Assembly: GCA_028386065.3 (NCBI GenBank)
Contig: JAKUCV010000178.1
Span: 137,708-201,707, forward strand
DNA from: Turnera subulata
Lineage: Eukaryota; Streptophyta; Magnoliopsida; Malpighiales; Passifloraceae
Direction of reading: 5' to 3'
Length of the DNA: 64,000 nucleotides
Part shown: positions 45,701 through 57,780 of the stretch, piece by piece
How the letters are laid out: each line of letters begins with the position of its first letter
Numbering within the stretch: position 1 is the first letter of the stretch
Notes under the pieces: model-generated
What the model saw: the letters and a program-made list of their open reading frames with translations, nothing else
The model's database searches: none
Told to the model about the DNA's origin: nothing
Position numbers and translations under genes: made by a program

Positions 45701-47385
45701 TCAAATAGCAGGTTCTTTGCCGAAAATTTCCTCAATGATATTGCATGTGGGGAGAAGATCAAAACTCATAATGGGACTTGTACAGCGGGCATCCCAAACT
45801 TTAGCATCAGAGGGATCCAGCATGTACCCATGACCAACCTCAATGCCACAGGCAGCTATCTTACCAGCCATACTGTTTCCATGATTAGCCTGAGCATCAG
45901 CAGGACCACAAGAATCTATCTTATCAGCTTCGAACCCAAAAGACATGCAAGAGTCATCTTGGCCGATGAAATCCTCCCCAACAATCCCTGCATTCCTCTC
46001 CATATGCTTAACAGCATCAGACCTTCTAACATCGTATGACTGCACATCTGGTGTTTCAGTGCAATAATCTATCCCAGAATCTTCTCCTGTAGTATCACCA
46101 TTACCATCTCCTACGTCACCGTCACCATCACCATCACCATCACCATCAGAATCGTCATCACTGCCATCAATATCCTCCTCCTCATCTTCATCTTCTAAAG
46201 GGTCCCCTCTCTCATCCGCCTGATCATATGGCCCATCAGGGCACTCAATGTCGGAGTCTCCATCTTCTTCTGATACTTGAACATTAAGGGAGGTCCTGCT
46301 GATTCCGTGCAATTCATCATCGTCACTATCAACGTCCAGCATAATAGATCTGTTCTGTGCAGCACGCCTTCGAAGCATAAACACGTTAAAATAATAGCTG
46401 ACTATTTCCTTTGTGGTTCTATCAGGAAAAACTTGATCCAAATGCTTCCAAAAATTCTGGCCCAAGGACATGGGATTGGAATAAACAACAGCATGAAAGA
46501 TCCGCTCTTCTTCCTCACTCCAATTACACATCACCTCCTCTCCCATGTCCAGAAACCCCAAATTCATAAACTGTTCATGTCCAATGGAATCTTTTAGTTT
46601 TTCCCGCGATTCCTTCACGTGCTGCCTCACACATCTAATAGACCCTTCATCCAGACAACCACAATCAGTTCTGCCCCCTCCAACCACATATCCATCATCT
46701 GTAGAAACATCTGAATCTGGCATTGGGATGATGCAGGATCCAATCAGCCTGTCATCACAGGGAACAGTGTGTGGCATAGAAAAGGAGGAACCATCTGCAT
46801 TGAAAGTATTTATGTGCCTGCTATATGGTGGAATACTGGCTTGATGATTTGGTCCAAGAGGAACTTGTTTCCTTGGAAAGCTATCCAGGTAAGATGTACA
46901 GACATCCTCAGCATGAGAAGAAGGTTTCAATTGAAACTTAGATTCACCGCAATCTGAAGAAAGAGATAAGTAGGCTGCTGCTCTGCACCCAACATCTTCC
47001 TCACTAGAACTGCTAGTGGTCAATGACAAAGGAGCACTGGAATCAGAGTCTTTAGGCGAGTCGAAGACATAAGTTGCTCTACCATTTTCAAAATTGTCAT
47101 GGCACTGAAATTTTGGACAGCGGCCTTCATAATGTCCTGTTTTATGTTAAAATCGAATCAAATCAGCACGTACAACCACACAAACCAAGTTGTCAACAGA
47201 GAACCAGAGCTGCAGTAAAATAATCAGTAAATTCACAAACCTAAAGTATCAGGTTTTCGGGGAGGATTATGGCATGGAACACTTTCTTCAAAATGAGTCA
47301 ACTGATTGCCATAGTCCACTTGCCTTGCCTGCTTGAAAGGAAGATCCTGGAAAACATCATCATCAAAAGGTCGTTTAAATCCCAT
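45701..47385 (-). CDS. ELM2-like/SANT domain nuclear protein (At1g26580-like)
   Basis: Likely chromatin-associated protein. Two coding exons, 47241-47385 and 45701-47136, give 526 aa; the join TLG-HYEG is in phase. ATG 47385 lies three bases after the splice acceptor, so an untranslated first exon exists upstream. An ELM2-like segment is near residues 140-190 (VPLGPNHQASIPPYSR, then SCIIPMPDSD). A SANT/Myb-like domain is near 253-304 (NWSEEEERIFHAVV, FWKHLDQVFPDRTTKEIV, YYFNVFMLRRR). It is followed by a strongly acidic region with an Asp-Gly repeat encoded by a GGTGAT hexamer array (about 46115-46150). The ELM2 part is weak by eye; the SANT part is clear. Confidence 0.88.
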
Positions 47386-49895
47386 TCCCTGCATGAAAAC
47401 GAATAAACAATTAATACAAAGCTGGAGGACAAAAATGAAACAGCGTTTAGATATGCTAAGTAGGTAGCCCCAGAGGCTCTCAATTTGACTCCAAAAAAGC
47501 ATGAAATAAATTGGAGTGAACATTCAAAGCAAAAGAAAAGAAAAAAAAATCCCAGCAATGAGTTCTCTGTAATTTGCAACATAAGCCACTCGTTTGGTTT
47601 AAACTCTGTATCTTAGCAAAAAAATAAAAAACCGGTTTTCAAGGGAAAATAAAAAAGTAAACGTAAGAAAATAACAGCTTTTAACTGTAGTACCGCTAAG
47701 AATAGCTTATGCTGCATACTGGACATAACATTCAAAGCAAGATAATCAATAAGTGCATGAAGCAATCATGTTCCATCATTTTCCATATTTAAGTAGATAA
47801 CTATACTTTGCAACAGTAAACCATGTCAAAAAGGTAACAACAGACAACTAAAACACAATGTAGGGACCAACTGAAGAAGAACCAATTAACAAGCATGTAC
47901 CTTCAGTGTCCACAGAATTCTTGCTTCAAGAAGAAAGGGCAAAACGAAGCTTAATTTGATGCTAAAGGAGGCAGAATTTTACTCTAGAGATAACTAATTG
48001 AAGTGAGGGCACAAAGGTATAAGAGAAAAAGATAGGTCCCAAAACTCGTGTAGAAACCCTAACCCTAGACTTCGAATCCACCAATGAAAACAACAAATTG
48101 CCCCAAAAAAAATCAGCGTCACGGGGTCTGGGAAGGAAGGAGAACCGAACCCCCAAACTTATCTACAGATTGAACAAAATATAATCAAATCGAAAATAAC
48201 GAAACCCTAAGCCCTAAAAGAACCTGTAAAATCTACAAAATTGGATCAGGAAAAAATGGGGAAATCAACGTATCTACCAAATCGACGCTGAAACCACGAC
48301 AGATCGAGAGATTAAAGGATGTCACGAGGACACGCCTCGAAACCCTAACTGTAAAATTGTGAAAAGTAACGGCTGAAATCAAAAGAGGTATGAATCGAAC
48401 CAGGAAGACACGAATTGAACGAATCGAGGGTTGATTGAAAGATCTATGCAAGAACTAGAGAGAAATCGTGGATCGATTAATGAACGAATTCGGGGAAGAA
48501 GAGGCGGTGATAGACGATTTTAGGTTTCGAAATTTATCTTGTAGAAGACGCGGCCCGAGTAGCTGACCGGGTTCTGAGCTGGACCTTAATATAAACCAAA
48601 CCGGCCCGGCTTCTCAAAATTACTTTGGGGCCCTTCCTTCCATCAACCACGACTTTAAAAAAATTAAAAAAAAAAAAGAAAAAAACGATGAATAACCAGA
48701 GAAAAAAAGAAAGAAATGAATGGCTGGTCAAGCATAATCTTCTCCCCTTTTTCCACGGTTAATTAATATTGTTATTTTATTTTTTTGGTACATTATATTG
48801 TTATTTTATTTCCTCATTGAAGTTTTTTTCTTTGTGCCTATGTTTTGGGTTAATAATAAACAAGCTTATAATATTTTTGAAAGTTATCATACACAATAAA
48901 GAGTCTCTTAATATAATTCCTTCAGGATAATCTTTAATAACAACACTGATCTCCTTCGTATTTTTTGATTTTAACATATTTTCTGATTTTAACATGTCAT
49001 TGTTTAAAATTTTTAGCAAATATATAAAGCTATCCATGATTTGTATTAATGATAACGAATATGTCATTTCAAATAAATTTATTAATTAATAATGTAACCA
49101 CCAGTAATATTATTCCGGTCTTAAAAAAATATTATGTCTATGCCATATATAAAAGCTTACAGCACCATTATATCATAACCAACCAATGGAAGTGGACAAA
49201 GAATACTATTAGAAAATACATATTAGAATTTTTGCAAATATATTTACAATAAGAAAGTAAAGAATAATTGTTCCCAAGTTATCTATTCAAAACTAAAAAG
49301 TAATATTTTCTCCAAACATGAATTCTGAAAAAAAAATCATGTATTACCACCATAAAAAGTGAAAAAAATTAATTAGTATAAGCTCTTTATCACTTTAAAC
49401 ATTAAAATAAATAAGACGTACGTTTAAAATATTAGAAAAGTAAGAATAGATAATTTCGATAAGTTCTGACAAAAATATTATGTCTCATTTAAAACTAAAG
49501 AAAAAAATAATTAAAACTTTTTTTGAGAAGTATTTATCAAGAGGAGGTGAATGTTATTTTTTTTTTTTTTTGAAGAGGAGGAGAATGTTATAAATTAAAA
49601 GATGCTGTAGAAACGTATCAAAACAAAAAAAATACAAAACACAAAACACAAGAGGGGTAAAGTCTGAGTTCGAATCCCACCTTCATCAATTAGTACATAA
49701 AAAAAAAAAGTTCCGTCCTGATGATGATAAAACAAAACATATACAGATATACGCTTGGCGAAAGCAAATTCCAGCAAAACCACTATTAGTTTGCATTGGG
49801 AGGCCTTTTAGAACGATACTTTTAGCGTTTGGCTGTGAATTTTTAGTGATATTTTGTCTCAAATGGCGAATATCAGTGAAGGAATACGTCACAGT
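47386..49895. other. 5' leader intron, promoter of the SANT gene and spacer
   Basis: TTTCATGCAG at 47389-47398 (read on the minus strand) is the acceptor of a leader intron. The noncoding first exon is probably within about 47900-48500, ahead of a CG-containing promoter side. From 48760 to 49600 the DNA is AT-rich with no genes. CTGAGTTCGAATCCCA near 49665 resembles a pol III B box. Confidence 0.4.
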
Positions 49896-49973
49896 CAGCA
49901 ACCACAAAGGGAGGGCATTTAACGCGTTCAATGCCAGCAACCACAAAGGGAGGGCATTTAAGGCGTTCAATGC
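49896..49973. repeat. 39-bp tandem duplication
   Basis: CAGCAACCACAAAGGGAGGG starts at 49896 and again at 49935; the units differ at one or two positions. Noncoding, downstream of UGD. Confidence 0.9.
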
Positions 49974-50485
49974 AAGTATACAATCGAAACTTGTTATGTC
50001 GTATAGAGACTGATAAAGCAGTGAATTCGGCAAAACTGTGTAAACCTTTTATGTTACAGATTCGATGCGGTGTTCTTTTCCTTGAACTCAGAGGTCAAGG
50101 TGACCTCAGTCCTCACTCCACAAGAGAGCATTTTTAATGTGAATTCCCAAACCAAGAAAGTCAGTGGTGCTCTACCTCCATTGGAGTTGGCAGACTGTAG
50201 AAGCCTCACAGAAGAAACTAGAACTGTTGCACTAACTAATCAAGATGACATAAAGAGCACAATAAGTTGTCCTGAGTTCAAGAAATTGTATAGTAAACAT
50301 AAACAAGAACAACATATCAGAATTTTCGAACAAAAATAAGAAGGAAGAGAACTTATGCAAATAATCCAATACAAAGTACGAAACAAGTAAGTAAAGAGGA
50401 CAAAAGAATTATAAGTAGATAAGGCTGTAAATATATGAATCTACTACGACCTGCTTAAAACGACTTGAACAAATGCAGCTTGTAC

Positions 50486-51928
50486 TTAGGCCACAGCAGG
50501 CATGTCCTTGAGCCATGCATCCAGAGGCTTACCGATGGCATAAACAATGAAACCAATTTGCCTCAACTTTTCAGCATCCACAATATTTCTCCCGTCAAAA
50601 ACAAAAGCAGGTTTTTGCATATTATCATAAATCCTCTGGTAATCAAGCTTTCTGAACTCATCCCACTCAGTCAGAATGCAGACCCCATGAGCATCCTTTG
50701 TCGCCTCATATGCATCCCAAACACAACTGAAATTCTTCGTAGTTGTGGGGCTCATTGGCTGAAGATGGACTGGATGGTCCCAATCAAACTTCTTCAGTGA
50801 AAGATCCCTTTTTATCTGGTCCTCAGTAACCTGTGGGTCGTATATACTTAATTGAGCTTTGTCACCCAGCAAACCCTTGCAAACATCAATGGCTGGGGTC
50901 TCCCTAGTATCCCCAGTGTCTTTCTTGAAGGCAAATCCTAGAATTGCAATTTTCTTGCCTGACACAGTGTTAAACATGGAAGAAACGATCCTGTTTACAA
51001 ACCTGGTCTTTTGGTAGTCATTCACCTTAATAACCTGTTTCCAGTAATTGGCAACCTCAGGAAGGCCATTGCACTCACAAATATAGACCAGGTTCAATAT
51101 ATCTTTCTGGAAGCAAGATCCACCAAAGCCCACACTAGCATTCAAGAACTTAGGTCCGATCCTTGTGTCCATTCCAACAGCATAGGACACTTGAGTGACA
51201 TCAGCACCAGTAGCTTCACAGAGTGCCGACATGGCATTAACAGAAGAGATCCTCTGTGCCAGAAAGGCATTGGCAGCGAGTTTTGAGAGCTCGGCAGACC
51301 AGAGATTGGTGCATATAATCCGATCCACAGGTACCCAATGGGCATAAACATCTCTCAAAGCCTCAATTGCCTTCTTCCCTTCAGGGGTCTCCCTTCCACC
51401 GATAAGGACCCGATCCGGTTGGAAAAGGTCTTGAATTGCAGTTCCCTCAGCAAGGAACTCAGGGTTAGAAAGAATCTGAAAGTTGATGCCCTTGCTGTTG
51501 TGGGTCAATATCTTCTCAATTGCCTCAGCAGTTTTCACAGGGACAGTTGATTTCTCAACAACAATTTTATCAGATTTTGACACATCTGCAATCATGCGAG
51601 CAGCACTCTCCCAATAAGTCAGATCAGCTGCCTTCCCAGCCCCTAATCCCTGAGTCTTGGTTGGGGTATTGACCGAGACAAAGACTATATCGGCCTCAGA
51701 AACATGTTTCTCCACGTCGGTGCTAAAAAAGAGGTTCTTCCCTCTGCACTGTTTCACCACATCATCAAGGCCTGGCTCATATATGGGAAGGGTATCACTG
51801 TTCCAGGCAGTGATTCGCGGAACAGAAATGTCAACAACAGCTACTTGAATATTTGGGCACTTCAGTGCTATCACAGCCATGGTTGGCCCACCCACATAGC
51901 CGGCACCAATGCAGCAAATCTTCACCAT
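50486..51928 (-). CDS. UGD: UDP-glucose 6-dehydrogenase
   Basis: Cytosolic enzyme that oxidises UDP-glucose twice with NAD+ to UDP-glucuronate, the precursor of pectin and hemicellulose sugars. 480 aa with an intronless coding region, the standard plant length. The NAD-binding Rossmann motif GAGYVGG is at residues 8-14. Also visible: [24 protein letters not shown] (glutamate in the active site), the [12 protein letters not shown] lysine segment, and the catalytic cysteine in [10 protein letters not shown] (about residue 272). The C-terminal UDP-binding domain includes [10 protein letters not shown] and VFDGRNIVD. No damage is seen. A leader intron precedes the ATG, as in other plant UGD genes. 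Confidence 0.97.
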   Translation of the reverse strand: MVKICCIGAGYVGGPTMAVIALKCPNIQVAVVDISVPRITAWNSDTLPIYEPGLDDVVKQCRGKNLFFSTDVEKHVSEADIVFVSVNTPTKTQGLGAGKAADLTYWESAARMIADVSKSDKIVVEKSTVPVKTAEAIEKILTHNSKGINFQILSNPEFLAEGTAIQDLFQPDRVLIGGRETPEGKKAIEALRDVYAHWVPVDRIICTNLWSAELSKLAANAFLAQRISSVNAMSALCEATGADVTQVSYAVGMDTRIGPKFLNASVGFGGSCFQKDILNLVYICECNGLPEVANYWKQVIKVNDYQKTRFVNRIVSSMFNTVSGKKIAILGFAFKKDTGDTRETPAIDVCKGLLGDKAQLSIYDPQVTEDQIKRDLSLKKFDWDHPVHLQPMSPTTTKNFSCVWDAYEATKDAHGVCILTEWDEFRKLDYQRIYDNMQKPAFVFDGRNIVDAEKLRQIGFIVYAIGKPLDAWLKDMPAVA

Positions 51929-51948
51929 TTTTAAATGTTAAGGATAAC

Positions 51949-52700
51949 CTGTAACGAGCAATTACAACAGAGTGAAAATTCAGCAGAAAATTGTGGTCAC
52001 CCCTGTATTCTCATGAACAGCTAATACATTGTCAAACATTAATCTCTTTTCTTTTCCCTTGAACATAAATAATTTTCATAGAAAACTCAGAAAGGCATGC
52101 ACTCTGATACTTCACCAGCTATATATCTTTCATATAAATAAAAAAAACAAACAAAAGGAAAGCGTAAGACTCATCTAGGAAGTGGAATTCGCATCAAGAG
52201 TTTGATTCATTTGGTTGGTACGAAAATCAAAATTAAAATGCCTAGGAATGATTTATGATAGTAACCATTTAACAAGGAGAGATTACAGAGCAAAATTCTA
52301 GACCTCCAGTGAACATCTAAGGACATCATTACCATAGAGCCTATAGATCCGAGGTTGCAAGGGCAAGGAGAAGTCAAAATGAAAGGTTCCAGCTTGGAAG
52401 GAGAAACATATAAAACTCTAAAAGCTTATCTTGGCAGAACACAGGCCATAAATCCATAAATCTAAAAGGGATCAGAATCACAGAAAAGAGACATCATGAA
52501 CCAGATGTAACACAAGCAACTAACTCTTACGAGATAGATCGAACATAGATCTGACCAGAACCCACCTCTCAAAAGACCGAAACAACAACAACATAAACTA
52601 GTTGGATTAAACCCATATCCACAATCAATAATATAGCGCCAGTGATCCATAAACAGTACATAATATTATACAAGGAGAAGTTTAAAAGTGGATCAAATAC
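51949..52700 (-). other. Intron in the UGD 5' leader
   Basis: On the minus strand, AACGCGG is followed by the donor GTATTTGATCC at 52700 and the acceptor CTCGTTACAG ends at 51949, leaving 20 bases of leader before the ATG. A first-intron leader in UGD genes often boosts expression (family knowledge, not shown here). Splice sites assigned by eye. Confidence 0.65.
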
Positions 52701-52905
52701 CCGCGTTCTCTTCTTGAGCTTCCAGATCAATGATGATGATACAGAGAGAAATCAGAAAGCACCACGAACTGAATCACTGATGCGAGACGGTAGAGAGAGA
52801 TTTATCTGAGAGAGAGAGAGAGAGAGGGGGGGAATGAGCGAGAGATGTGAATATGATCTTTCTCTGCTACTGTCTCTGTTCTGTGTTTTACTATGTGTGT
52901 GTGTG

Positions 52906-52946
52906 TATATATATACATACGCATGACATGACATGACATGACATGA
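52906..52946 (-). promoter_or_regulatory. TATA-like element and CATGA pentamer array upstream of UGD
   Basis: TATATATATA at 52906-52915 is a plausible TATA box for the minus-strand UGD transcript, about 200 bases upstream of the leader intron donor. It adjoins five CATGA units (52922-52946). A GA microsatellite (52808-52826) lies in the leader. Confidence 0.45.
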
Positions 52947-53841
52947 CCCACTCCGTTTTCTCACTTGTGTTTGCTTTTGCCACCAAAATTAGCAAACCCC
53001 CACCCGCTCCTATAAGTTTCCCATACACGTTTTCCATTTCCTTTTATCAATATACCCCCCTGCTGCCATCACTTGGAAATATTGAAGGGGTCCGACTTGT
53101 CGTTCCGTTGGTGATATGAATGATTGATTTTTATTTTTTTTGTTCTTTTTCATTCTTAGCTTTTTCTTTTTAAAATCAACTTATTTCGTTCCTAGTTCAA
53201 TCCCAGACACATCTGTCCTTAAAAGATTAAATAGTAACTTTTCCCATTAGCAAAAATCCAACTCAAACCTTACACAAATGATCAAATATCAAAATACATT
53301 TATTTCTTTTTACAATGCCAAACTATTCTAATTAACAGCTATATACTGATGTGGATTTAGTATAAACAGCAAGCGATTATGTGTGCTATTTAAGCAGGCT
53401 CACCCATCATACACAGTTAGGTACAAAATTTGGGCTAGATCTGAATTAATAAGGACAAAATTCTTAATACCAGATGAACAAAAAAAAAATCGGCCTCGAT
53501 CCGGTCCTCAATGATTGATTAAACAAACTTTGATAAGGCAAAGAATATAGACAGTATTTGATATAAAAAATAAAAAGAAAAAGAATACGGATCCAAGAAA
53601 TAACAATTGGTTTTGGCTTTGAGTGAGTTCAAAGACACTGGAGGCAAAAGGATGGAATATTCAATTGAAATCGGCGGTTAGAGATCCAAATTCCAAGGAA
53701 AAGTTATTAAGTATATTTGGAGATGCAGCATTGACCCAATGGTATTATTATAAAATTATTCACATAACATAGTTGAAGCAATTAATAGTATTAATTAAGC
53801 CTAAACAAAAAAAAAACAGCAGAACTAAATGTAAAACACTA
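52947..53841. other. UGD upstream intergenic DNA
   Basis: AT-rich, no genes or clear repeats recognised. Confidence 0.4.
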
Positions 53842-54108
53842 CTCCCTTTGTCCCTTTTTAATTAACGCTTTAACCATTTAGAATTGTCTCAAAAATATTG
53901 TCGCTTTAGAATATTTATGAGTATTAAATTATCTTTTTTTCATTTTGCCTTATCTTCATAATATCAGATTTTTTGATTGTCTCTATTATTTTTTTTAAAT
54001 GAGGGGTAATTTAATCTTAATCTAATACAAAATTATCAAATTTATACTTATTAAATGCATTTCTAATATGTGTAGATTAAACATCAATAAAAAAAGGGAA
54101 AGAGGGAA
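53842..54108. mobile_element. Stowaway-like (Tc1/mariner) MITE
   Basis: 267 bp beginning CTCCCTTTGTCCCTTTTTAA; read from the other end the last bases are TTCCCTCTTTCCC. These are imperfect terminal inverted repeats of the Stowaway CTCCCTCCGTCCC type. TA dinucleotides flank it (53840-53841 and 54109-54110), the Tc1/mariner target. The interior is AT-rich and noncoding. Confidence 0.82.
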
Positions 54109-55085
54109 TACATATTAATTTAACACAAATCGTCAAGCATGACCTCCCAACAGAAGGTTGGTCCTAGTTCAAGGGACCACTTGACAGACTCTACCACACC
54201 AATTTTCTTTGTCTAGTCTGGGAATTGCATTCCCTCACATGCAGGGATTTCTGGATCTGACTCCCTGGGACTTCTTCAATGTCTATCGGATCTTGGGTAT
54301 GTTAATATTCTTCTTCTTCCCTTTTTTTTTTTAATTTTCCTAGTACCACTTGCTTCTTCTTATCATTGCTTGTTCTTGATTAGTGCCTTTTCTTCTTTTT
54401 TTGGGGGGGCAAAAACATATTGCTTGCTGTTAATTCAACTCCTTTCTATTTCTTAGCAAAATGGAGCTCGAATCCCTAAGTCAAACTTTATTTTTTTGAG
54501 CATTAAGTCAAACTTTATAAGTTACTATTATCCTACTCCTCCTACCTTTCCCATTATTTCTATTATTTTTTTGGTAGCTATTATGTCTATTATTTTTTGG
54601 GTAGACTATTCATTTTATTCTCTTTCGTTTCAGGGTTTTATTTTATGTTCGATTTTTTGAATTAGGGGATGGGTAAAATTGTCAATTTTGGGTTTGAGTT
54701 CACAATAAATAACTTCTGTGAACTTTCTTATTTAGAATGAAAAATTAAGGAGAAAGATAAGTTACCCATCTTTCTAAAAGTTAGGATGTATCATTTGACC
54801 TAGAAAATAAAAGTTAGGATATATCACACTTTACAAAATAGAAAATGAACCATACACACAATATATAAAGAAGAAAAGAGTCAATAGAGAATCTGTTAAG
54901 TTGCATGTTTAATATTTTTATAAAATAGCTTTAGGCTTATTTGAATGGGATAGAACGTCAATTTGGAATAGTTTAGTTTTTTTCTTTTACAACGGAAATG
55001 AAAAAATATAGAACATCAAGTGTGCATAATGGCAACACACCTATTACATCAGCTTGTAAGAGCTCAACCATACCAGACGGAGAGG
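54109..55085. other. Intergenic AT-rich DNA
   Basis: No coding sequence recognised. Confidence 0.4.
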
Positions 55086-55366
55086 TTTGCCAAAGACAAA
55101 ATTAGCGGGCTGATTCCCCAACTTAGTTGAAGTTCAAAAAAAAAAAAATTGTTAAAAAGTTTGCCTCCCAATAGATGTGCTATATTGAGCACTAAATAGG
55201 CTAATTGAGACGACTCCAACTTATTTAAAAAGTCTACACTAAGTTTGCCTTCTAGTAGATGTGCCGTATCGAGCACTGGATGGGCTAATTGAGATGACCC
55301 CAACTTATCTAAGAAGTCTGCACTAAAGTTTGCCTACTGGTAAATGTGTCTTATTGAGCACTGCCA
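55086..55366 (-). repeat. Tandem repeat, about 85-bp unit, 3-4 degenerate copies
   Basis: Units begin GTTTGCC at about 55086, 55159, 55243 and 55328. Each carries GATGTG-C-TAT-GAGCACT and GGCTAATTGAGA-GAC-CCAACTTA-variants. On the minus strand the units read as repeated LESSQLAY-VL-AHLL peptides, so the array may derive from the tail of the LINE relic next to it. Confidence 0.65.
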
Positions 55367-55379
55367 ACCCTTGTGCAAT

Positions 55380-55657
55380 ATCTAGCGGATGTTCAAAATG
55401 ACTATTGCAAGTGGGTGAATAGGGGATAGTTCAAAGAATATATGCATCACCGATTTGGAGTCATTCTCCAATTCTACTTTACGATAGCCTTGCTCCCATG
55501 TCATGGGCTCCATTCCCATGCCAAGGATAGCCCATGATAGATAGCAAACCTCTATATTAGTTGTTGGCTGGGTGTTTTCAATTCTTTGGGTTCCACAAAT
55601 TTTAACAATAGCATCTATTCTTATACAAATCTTTTAGTCACGAACACATGGCCAGAA
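55380..55657 (-). pseudogene. LINE-type RNase H relic
   Basis: On the minus strand WEQGYRKVELENDSKSV resembles the second catalytic block of plant LINE RNase H domains (typical form LGYRKV-LE-DS), preceded by a decayed AILxGMGM stretch. The relic stops abruptly at 55657, where the putative copia LTR starts. Confidence 0.45.
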
Positions 55658-56082
55658 TGTTGGGGATTCATCATCTGAGTCCTGGTAAATGCATAAAAAA
55701 TGCAATGCACTACATTGTCTTTTCAGAGAAAAAAAGAGATAAATTGGATTAAAATAGATTTATTATTTGATCGTGGAAAAATTTAACATGGCATTGACAA
55801 TTTGACATCCTATTTATAAGAGAAAATAGACTGGAAAAGTAAGATAAAATCCTAATGAAATAAGGAATTTTGCCACATGTTACAAATGGGAATATAGTGG
55901 ATGTCATGTGCTTATATTACACCTACTATTTATTCCTCCTCTATATATAATGTACAAAAGAATGCAGAATAATGATTAGAGTTTTTTTGGCTCTGCTTCT
56001 TCTGCTCCTCCTTCTACTGTGTCTCTCATTCTTCTTCTTCAATTCTTCATGAAATTTCTCAGTAAATATGTTATTTATAACA
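55658..56082 (+). mobile_element. Probable 5' LTR of a Ty1/copia-type retrotransposon
   Basis: Starts TGTTGGGG and ends TTATAACA (inverted TGTT/AACA) and contains the promoter-like CTATATATAATG near 55942. It is followed directly by CGTTATCAGACACGA, resembling the primer-binding region seen in many plant copia elements. No second LTR is in the window. The left boundary is less certain than the right. Confidence 0.5.
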
Positions 56083-57780
56083 CGTTATCAGACACGATTG
56101 TCTCTACCCAAGCAAGAAAAAAAAAAGGGCACAAGAGAAGGAGAAAAGCAAACCAGAAACAAAAAAAAATACCAGAGTTCGTCACTTTACCCGCCTCGGC
56201 CACTGTTCACGCGGATGAGTTCCGCGCCGCCGTGCACGCCATCGCCACCACCGGCGTGTTCCCCGTGCCGTCGCGACCTTGACGGAGCCTTCCCCTTCCG
56301 CCGCCGCCGTCGGACGTGCCGCCTAGGGGAGATGACCCGAAGAGTGACTCGTCGGATCCACCTCGCCCGAGCCACCTTCCGCCCCCTGCCGACGTCGCTG
56401 CAGGCACCAGCAGCCCCCACACCGGCTTCCTCGTCCCGCCGTGCCGCCTGCCATCCTCGTGCCGCCGCCTGCAACTTGCCAAGGCGAGCGACCCGCGAGG
56501 TGAAGAAGACGACCTGGATGGGTCGGGCTGACCCGACAGGTCGCGGGCCTGGTCTGCTGGGCTTGAGTTTTTTTGTCTTGGGTCGGTAACTGTTATGGGC
56601 CTGGGCTGTACTATTTAATATCTTGGGCTGGTTATTGTTACGGGCCTGGGCTGTACTATTCAAGGCCTAGCCCGAAAAAGGAAAAAAATTCCCCGAAAAA
56701 AAATTCCGAAAAATATATATTCAGGAAAAATATAATTTGAGAAAATAATTTTGGAAACAATATTATCAAAATATATACCGGAATAATAACCGGGTATAAG
56801 TATGATATATATTATATATTACTGCTGAAAGATTTATCGAGTAAGCATATTTTATGTTTTTATTTAAATTACGATTGGGCTATTAAAAGGCCTATTGCAT
56901 TTAATTTCTCGCTTTAATTTTATTTACGTTTTGCTTGGGCTCGTACAAGGCCCATCGCATTTAATTTTCTTTTTTTTATTGGGCTATGAAAAGGCCCATT
57001 ATATTTTTTTTCTTGCTTTAATTTACGTTTTGATTGGGCTCGTACAAGGCCTATTGTATTTAATTTTCGTTTATTTAATTTTAATTGGGCTAATTAATAA
57101 AAGGCCTATGTTTATTTATTTTATTTAAGTCTTTTATTTATTTAATTTTGGAATCATGTTACAAATATTGGAGGCCCTTAAAATTTCCGGAAGAAATTTT
57201 TTATGGGCATTGAATGCATTTAAATGCAAATAGTCTGAAAGACGCAATAAAAGAGAAAATAAAGCAAAGACTAGATGTCTTACTGCCAAAAGATCCCGCA
57301 GATCTTTAAGGAAAATTGAAGAAAGATATGTCACCAGAAGAAGGATATTGTATGACCACCAGAAGGTGGATATTATATGACCATCAGAAGATGGATATTG
57401 TTCTTATCTTGCTTACCCTGAAGGTGCAAGCCAATATATATTGAATAATTTTATTTTATGATCAGTTTTATTACTATGTGTTATATTTTATTTTATTTTA
57501 TTATGTTTACTTTACAGTATTTTAATCGTTTCTAGAATAATGGCTCAGGCATTTGTCCTGAAGACAAATGCAAGTTGACATTTATATATGTGGGTGTCAA
57601 CTACTTCACATAACATGTATAATCTCAAAATGAGAAAAAGATTATCACACTCCAGAAGAGCATAAGTTTGAATATGTTCCTAAAGAACGCATGTTTTACT
57701 ATGATCTAGAAGATCATATATATATGCTTTGGAAGAGCATATACTCTTGAAGAATACAAACACTCCTACTTACAGTAATA
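56083..57780 (+). other. Leader region of the probable copia-type element
   Basis: A GC-rich, non-coding-looking stretch (56190-56575) with overlapping high-GC ORFs, then AT-rich DNA and phrases such as CACCAGAAGGTGGATATT, GATCTAGAAGATCATAT and CCAGAAGAGCATAAGTTTGA that are typical of copia leaders. No gag-pol is present before the next relic, so the element is incomplete or interrupted. Confidence 0.4.
56585..57110. repeat. Minisatellite-like GGGCT/AAGGCC repeats
   Basis: A roughly 55-bp unit with GGGCCTGGGCTGTACTATT is duplicated at 56585-56660. From 56875 to 57110, TTGGGCT and AAAAGGCCYAT or ACAAGGCCYAT alternate about five times, spaced 40-60 bases in T-rich DNA. Confidence 0.6.

Noticed and set aside
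49655..49700. tRNA B-box-like phrase CTGAGTTCGAATCCCA
   Set aside because: No A box, no cloverleaf and no target-site duplication; not enough for a tRNA or SINE call.
56187..56663. Arg/Pro/Ala-rich ORFs on both strands
   Set aside because: Overlapping frames in a GC-rich retrotransposon leader; no domain, stop-poor only because of base composition.
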